NCBI GenBank assembly: GCA_024509875.1
Contig: JAMPIV010004939.1
Coordinates: 204,001-268,000, forward strand
Direction of reading: 5' to 3'
Origin: Oreohelix idahoensis
Lineage: Eukaryota; Mollusca; Gastropoda; Stylommatophora; Oreohelicidae
DNA: 64,000 nt
Numbering within the stretch: the first letter of the stretch is position 1; every line of letters begins with the position of its first letter. Below, in pieces: positions 58,775 through 64,000 of this stretch. The notes beneath the pieces were generated by a model. The model ran no database searches, was not told where the DNA came from, and was given only the letters and a program-made list of their open reading frames with translations. Made by a program: the position numbers and the translations under genes.

Positions 58775-59440
58775 TGATTATATCCCGATTACATCTAGAG
58801 AAATATCCTTACAAGATGATTATATCCAGATTACATCTAGAGAAATATCCTTACAAGATGATTATATCCAGATTACATCTAGAGAAATATCCTTACAAGA
58901 TGATTATATCCAGATTACATCTAGAGAAATATCCTTACAAGATGATTATATCCAGATTACATCTAGAGAAATATCCTTACAAGATGATTATATCCAGATT
59001 ATATCTAGAGAAATATCCTTACTTGATGATTATATCCAGATTACATCTAGAGAAATATCCTTACTTGATGATTATATCCAGATTACATCTAGAGAAATAT
59101 CCTTACTTGATGATTATATGCAGATTACATCTAGAAAAATATCCTTACATGATGATTATATCCAGATTACATCTAGAGAAATATCGTTACAAGATGATTA
59201 TATCCAGATCCTTACAAGATGATCATATCCAGATTACATCTAGAGAAATATCCTTACAAGATGATTATATCCAGATTACATCTAGAGAAATATCCTTACA
59301 TGATGATTATATCCAGATTACATCTAGAGAAATATCCTTACTTGATGATTATATCCAGATTACATCTAGAGAAATATCCTTACTTGATGATTATATCCAG
59401 ATTACATCTAGAGAAATATCTTTACAAGATGATTATCAAT
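58775..59440. repeat. 42-bp minisatellite (about 15 units)
   Basis: The unit contains 'gattatatccagattacatc' and 'tagagaaatatccttaca'. 42 bp is 14 codons, which keeps two frames open (DDYIQITSREISLQ repeat). One partial unit at about 59205. Not a gene. Confidence 0.96.
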
Positions 59441-59689
59441 ACATACATCATGGTTAGAATATGGACACATTTGAAGCACAGTGGTATCAAAATATAAATA
59501 CAATAGTCAAGAGAAGCTTTAATGGCATTTGGAATTATATAAAGATCACAAGACATCAAGTGACTAACAAAATTAAAAATCTTCAACTTAAATGCCAAGT
59601 CAGTCCATCGTGTTGCTCTGTAACATGGAAAGCAATTCAAACGAGAACCAAAAAAGATACGGACTTTCATAACTCGGTGTTTGCACAGA

Positions 59690-59990
59690 ATTTAACAATT
59701 AAGATGACCAATGTGGAACTGATAGGAAGATCCACACAAATACCAGTAGAACAGGGGGGTAAAACACGCTGTTTTTGCACAGGCCATATGGTGCGGAAAC
59801 CAGCTGGTAGTATTACAGGGCAATGTTTGTTCCGGAATCTCTAGGATAACAGAAATAGTTGAGACAGACAAATATTAGAAGAAGGGAATTCGAAACAGAG
59901 TTAAAGAAGAATAAAGAAGACATAGAAGTATCCTCAAGCGATGGCAAATGTTGGAAGCCTGTGCCAAATTACTTCTGTACTCTTGTAGTA
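59690..59990 (+). mobile_element. RTE-like LINE 3' end
   Basis: Frame with 'KMTNVELIGRSTQIPVEQGG' and 'GHMVRKPAGSITGQCLFRNL', then a stop; the basic tail follows in other frames. Confidence 0.7.
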
Positions 59991-60584
59991 ACGGCTCCTG
60001 TGACATTCCTGTGGCAACCGTGTTTCTATTCATTCTTTGTCACTTCCTGCAAATTTAATCGTGCGTGTGTACGCTCTTTAAGAAGCAAAGGAGAAGGAAA
60101 TATGAGTAGGGTAGGGGAGGGATTGGGCAAGGAGAAGAGAGATCTATATCTTTGGAATCTCAAGGCGTACAAGGAAAATGTCAACGAAATAGTCAAAGGG
60201 GAAATACACAAAGATTTGCGACGTAATTTAGATAAAGTTAGTTATCTCCCTGTACCAGGTTGAATTAAATGTGTATTGTAACCATTTACTAGTTAAGAAT
60301 GCACGCTATTTTAATGTTTGTGTATATGATTTTGAATAACTGCCACTTTGGAAACTGTTAGGGCATTATGGAATCAGCCTTAAGCGCATTAACCGAATAA
60401 AGAAAACATAATAAGGACAACTTGCAGATCCCATTGAGATAAGAACATAATGAAGAATCTAATATCCAAATCCCCATGCCTTATCTAACAAATATTATAT
60501 TTTGTTGGACACTCAGGCCACTCCTGTTGTAAACATCAAAACATATTAACAAATTAACGGATTAATTCCATTTTCTATTCCTAG
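59991..60584. other. End of the 17-kb receptor intron
   Basis: No repeat or exon recognised before the acceptor at 60581-60584. Confidence 0.5.
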
Positions 60585-60796
60585 CATACAGACGACCTCC
60601 ATCTGTGGGCAGTAGCGTGAAAGTTCCTTATGTACAACCACAGGACGCCATTGGCCAGGAGTCCAGCGAGGATGGTGAAATCGCTGCGCTCAGTTCCGGA
60701 AGTCCAAAAGTTCACTATAAATCCCCACGTGATCGTCCTAGCAGACAAAATAGTCCCCTTTATGCTTGTGTACCTGTCAGTTCTACAGATGATTAA
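60585..60796 (+). CDS. Membrane receptor, last coding exon
   Basis: Begins after a pyrimidine-rich acceptor (ccattttctattcctag) with two bases that complete the codon left by the 43330-43545 exon, so the frame is shared. It encodes 69 residues and a TAA at 60794-60796. Three more YxxP motifs are visible: YRRP at the start, YVQP near residue 18 and YKSP near residue 45. Also present are an acidic QESSEDGE stretch, several SP sites and a final LYACVPVSSTDD. With YRPP in the previous exon this makes four YxxP in a ~146-residue tail. pYxxP is the classic Crk-family SH2 ligand. No ITIM or ITAM consensus fits exactly. Confidence 0.78.
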
Positions 60797-61032
60797 ATTT
60801 TTAAGTTTGTTTTCGTGAACACAGTGTAGCTATATCACGTGGTATTCTAAGTTTGAACTTGCGCCCAGGTATAACTGTAAGACATTGTACCCGGGTTGAA
60901 CGGGGCTTGATTCCCCAAAACGAGGGAGTACCCAAATCAACAAAGACAGTTTTATGATGATCTTAGATTGATACCTGCCTATTTAATTTATCGGGCGACT
61001 TAAAATTGTCTTGTTGCTAACAAAGAGCGAGC

Positions 61033-61038
61033 AATAAA
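61033..61038 (+). terminator. Candidate poly(A) signal of the receptor gene
   Basis: AATAAA 237 bases after the stop codon. A second AATAAA lies at 61152-61157. Confidence 0.5.
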
Positions 61039-61265
61039 GCGGTGTGTTTATCAATGTCCCGGCTATACTGGTAACACTATATTCACATTCATACACTACA
61101 CAAGAAAGTGATTGATTTCTGGATCTATTATAATTAAATCTGTTGTTTTGTAATAAAAACATTATGTCTTATATAACATAAACAAACGTTACCTACGAAA
61201 AGGTAAATCTCCTGTGTTAAATTTCAGGAATGCCGTTTGTTTTAATTTGCATTTATACTTTTTTT

Positions 61266-61515
61266 TGAGCGTCCGATTGGCAGAGTGGTTAGAGTGTTGG
61301 TCTCTCGCGGCATAGGATAGGTGCCAGGTTCGATTCACGGTGTCGACACGCTCCAGTCTACCCATCTGTAAATGGGTACCTGACTTTTGAGATAGGGAAG
61401 GAAAAGGCAGCGAGGAAGGGAACTGGTCACCCCACTTCTGGATGCTGGACCTAATATAAGGAAGTCTCTAACATTTCACTTCCCTACAGCAGTATCTGCT
61501 ATGAGACGACCTTAA
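61266..61515 (+). mobile_element. tRNA-derived SINE (copy 4)
   Basis: The best-preserved head: 'gattggcagagtggttagag' (A box) and 'ggttcgattcacgg' (B box), then 'ctgtaaatgggtacctgact' and 'agcagtatctgctatgagac'. It lies just beyond the candidate poly(A) signals. Confidence 0.9.
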
Positions 61516-62430
61516 ATATATTTTCAGCGACTTTGTAAAAAAAGTGCAGAAAATTTCTGTTCATTACACTTCGTCTGTCTGTTGTATGAAGCGGCCCAAG
61601 AATTACGGAATCCAATGTGATATATGTTGTATTTATGTCTTTGGAAATTATTTTTTTCAGCCAATTTAACATTTGTTTTTAATTTGATAAATACTAAAGC
61701 CACCTTGCTTGAGTTCTACGGTTTCAATTTCTAGGCCGTATTTTGTTCAATGTTCATCCACTAGTTTTCATTTAAACACTGGTTTGCGTAAGCTATTTTA
61801 AGAAGTCACCTAATTTCATTCAACATAGCGACTCCATTTTTTTTCCTGTGACTGTGTTCTCACCAGAATGTTTACCTCGTACTGCCATCCCTTCATTTAC
61901 AGAGTCAAATATTGAGAAGGAAATGGCTTAATTACTAATCATCATCAAGGTGAACACGCTTGTATTACGGTTCGCAAGCTTATGTACTTCTTGTTAATAT
62001 CACTTTTAAAGTTCTGTAGATTTTGCGCGCACAGAATGAAAGACATATATGTCGATATATTTTACTTTTCTGTTGTTTCATCATTGCAAATGTGGCATTT
62101 AGAACACTGTGTACGTTACTTTATGATTGCTTTACAGCAGTGATAGGCAACACAGAACCTGTGAGGATCTACTTTAGAAATACTGAGCTCTGTAAAGATT
62201 TACCTTGATAATGTAATGTTGTGTTTCAGAATGTTTTGGAATTGTGCAGTGTACATGTAACTTTAAAATACTTGATATTCCCAACACTGAAAGTACGTTT
62301 TCTGTGGTCCCCATGAAAACCCATGAGCCAGCGTACTAATATTCACTTTATTGGTAAACTGAGTAAGACAAAGGCGAGTGATCAAATATCACTTAGTTTG
62401 AATCTTCCACTACTCTGTCAGTGGAGCTGT
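61516..62430. other. Mostly unassigned; repeat resembling 40922 near 62138-62270
   Basis: 'gcagtgataggcaacacaga' and 'tactttagaaatactgag' parallel the start of the hAT-like piece at 40922. Otherwise nothing seen. Confidence 0.45.
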
Positions 62431-62432
62431 AG

Positions 62433-62640
62433 TTAAATCGTCCGGCAGAGATAAAAGTGTCCTTCAATGTATTCTTTATTCCCTTTCAAGTCTGTCTCGA
62501 ATCCCTTTCTCCATGTGTTATACAATTTCTCTCTGTTCCTTTTACCCTCGAGATTCCAGAACAATGACTGCCTTGTAACGCTATCCCTTGGTTGCCTTAG
62601 TGTGTATCGTAGTAAAAGCCACATTTTTCCCACATCGGTT
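62433..62640 (-). mobile_element. RTE-like LINE 3' end, minus strand
   Basis: The minus strand reads 'LRQPRDSVTRQSLFWNLEGK', then 'NTWRKGFETDLKG', and stops. Confidence 0.75.
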
Positions 62641-62805
62641 GTTTCACTGGAACTTTTCTGGTTCTTCCCAACAGTTCCACATTAGTGATCTTGTCATAGC
62701 ATTAAAGTACTTCTACTCTGCGCACGCAAACGGCCATTTTTCTTCTAAGTTTGGAATTTGTTGGTTGTCATTTTTGATCCTGTCCTTCTTCTTCTTCGTT
62801 CGTCT

Positions 62806-63839
62806 TCAAACTTCCACGTTAATGATTCTAATCAAGGCAGTTGTCAGCTCAAGGTTCCTGACATCTTCAAACAGTTTTACGTGGAGAGACGGGAGTTGTT
62901 TCCATATTCCACTCCGTTCACTGCTGTAAGTTGGGCAGGACTGAAGCAGATGTTCGGCTGTCATGGGGCTGGCGCCACAGGAGCAAAGATCTGTTGGACC
63001 ACTCCTGTACTTGTGATATAGATGGTACCTCAACCTATAGTGACCAGTGTGTAAACGGAAAATGATGACCTGGTCTCACCTAGATAGCTGGTGATAGACC
63101 TCATCTTTTATGTCACCTGTGTGTTGTCCCATTAGGACTTGAATATTCTTCTTCCTTCTTCCTCTTCTTCCTCGTTCGTCCTGAAAAGGACGGTGGTTGC
63201 GTTGTGTCTGTTTACGCCTAAGCTGTGATATCTGCACCTTTCGGTCGACACATCCGACTTCTGCACGGCATTTTTTAGGACCGGGTTTGCCTTCCCATTT
63301 CGATCCACACTCGCTCAGCCAGACTGCACAGCTGCAGACTGTTTCCAGGACCACCACGTGGAGGTGGAGTGTGGTCTTGGCCAGCTCTGATTCGCTGGTC
63401 CTGACGCAGGCAGTCAAGCTATGAGTCGCTGACTGCGGTCTCTATTGCTGCGTCTTGAGGTCCTGAATATGGCTTTTATAGTTATTTTAGCAATTTCATA
63501 AGTTGTAGCTATATCATTTTGTTTCATTCCCCCCCCCCCCCCCCCCCGCCCGGCCCCCCTCTTTAGCACGTTTATCTGCCTCTTCGTTGCCTGGAATGTT
63601 GCATGGGCTGTTATCCACTGCACTGCGCATTTGTTGAAGCATTTGGCCAGGCTTTCAAGTGAATTTATCAGATCTTTCAGTCCTTTAGCATGGTGGCTCT
63701 TTAGGACTGTTACTACTGTAAAGATCATTATCTGTTTTTCTGCATGTGCTTTGTACTCAATAAGAGTTGTCTCTGTCTGTTTCAGGGCTTCTGCTTCAAC
63801 ACTAACGTTTTTGCAGTATTTGCCAGTGGCAATTTGCAT
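62806..63839 (-). mobile_element. Jockey/CR1-like retrotransposon RNase H and C-terminus, decayed
   Basis: The minus strand first reads an RNase H-like piece ('VSVEAEALKQTE', 'VQWITAHATFQATKRQI'). A disrupted middle with a G-run (63529-63547 as C on the + strand) follows, and then 'DLCSCGASPMTAEHLLQSCP', the CxC..H..C segment that ends Jockey/CR1-type proteins. Three frames are used, so it is not functional. Confidence 0.72.
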
Positions 63840-63860
63840 AAAGGGAATTCTATTCTTTAA

Positions 63861-64000
63861 TTTAACGAGGATGCCAGGTCAGATTTTGATAAAGTATGCA
63901 AACTCCAAAACCAAGCAGCGCGTATCATAACAGAGCCACAAATTCCACGAAAATCAACTACATGGAAAACATTACAGGGCTACAGTGAATGGAGTACAGA
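63861..64000 (+). mobile_element. Non-LTR reverse transcriptase piece, running off the window
   Basis: The + frame reads 'FDKVCKLQNQAARIITEPQI', then 'TTWKTLQGYSEWST'. This resembles the region between RT and RNase H in Jockey-type elements. Opposite in strand to the neighbouring RNase H piece. Confidence 0.55.

Noticed and set aside
58728..59497. Two overlapping frames with 14-residue repeats
   Set aside because: 42-bp minisatellite whose length is a multiple of three; no exon borders.
61266..61340. Functional tRNA gene
   Set aside because: A and B boxes are present, but the segment continues into a SINE body shared with three other copies and does not fold into a full cloverleaf by eye.

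Overview
The window is eukaryotic, intron-rich, repeat-dense animal DNA, most likely from a mollusc and perhaps a gastropod. That guess rests on the mix of RTE-like and restriction-enzyme-like non-LTR retrotransposons, tRNA-headed SINEs, long minisatellites and a Ty3/gypsy element with its integrase ahead of its reverse transcriptase. I cannot name the species. Nothing looks bacterial: there are no operons, no ribosome-binding sites and no dense coding.

Host gene. On the + strand I can join four exons of one single-pass membrane receptor: a Thr-rich stalk exon (30946-31032), a transmembrane exon (37532-37633), a first cytoplasmic exon (43330-43545) and a last exon with the stop codon (60585-60796). 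All have GT/AG borders, and every intron is in phase 1, so the frame runs through without adjustment. The roughly 146-residue tail carries four YxxP motifs and a proline-rich patch, which suggests SH2/SH3 adaptor signalling. Two upstream segments (8363-8518 and 10284-10500) read like the D-to-G half of immunoglobulin V-set domains and may be ectodomain exons or relics. The start of the gene is not seen. A possible second gene or pseudogene lies on the minus strand inside the stalk-TM intron (31890-32430).

Mobile elements. The main one is an 11.9-kb LTR retrotransposon (18011-29939) with 2.43-kb LTRs, a 5-bp target duplication and the domain order gag-PR-IN-RT-RNase H. This is the Gmr1-like order of Ty3/gypsy elements. 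A 1.7-kb hAT-like transposon with an 8-bp target duplication sits between RT and RNase H. Further LTRs of the same family occur at 1-2210 (cut by the window edge) and at 43886-46098 (a solo LTR inside a satellite). Non-LTR remnants of at least three kinds are scattered throughout: RTE-like 3' ends, two RLE-type elements next to CATA microsatellites, and a Jockey/CR1-like RNase H piece at the right end. Four tRNA-derived SINEs and a second dispersed repeat family are also present.

Tandem repeats. The introns hold large arrays: a 36-bp array with a CACGTG in most units (33905-37316), a 29-bp array (41925-42740), a 26-bp array with a near-palindromic core (43800-52372, interrupted by the solo LTR), and 45-bp, 42-bp and 27-bp minisatellites. 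Simple repeats of GATA, GA, TA, CATA and CACGCG type also occur. Several arrays start exactly at retrotransposon 3' ends. Long open frames inside these arrays are by-products of repeat length and are not annotated as genes.
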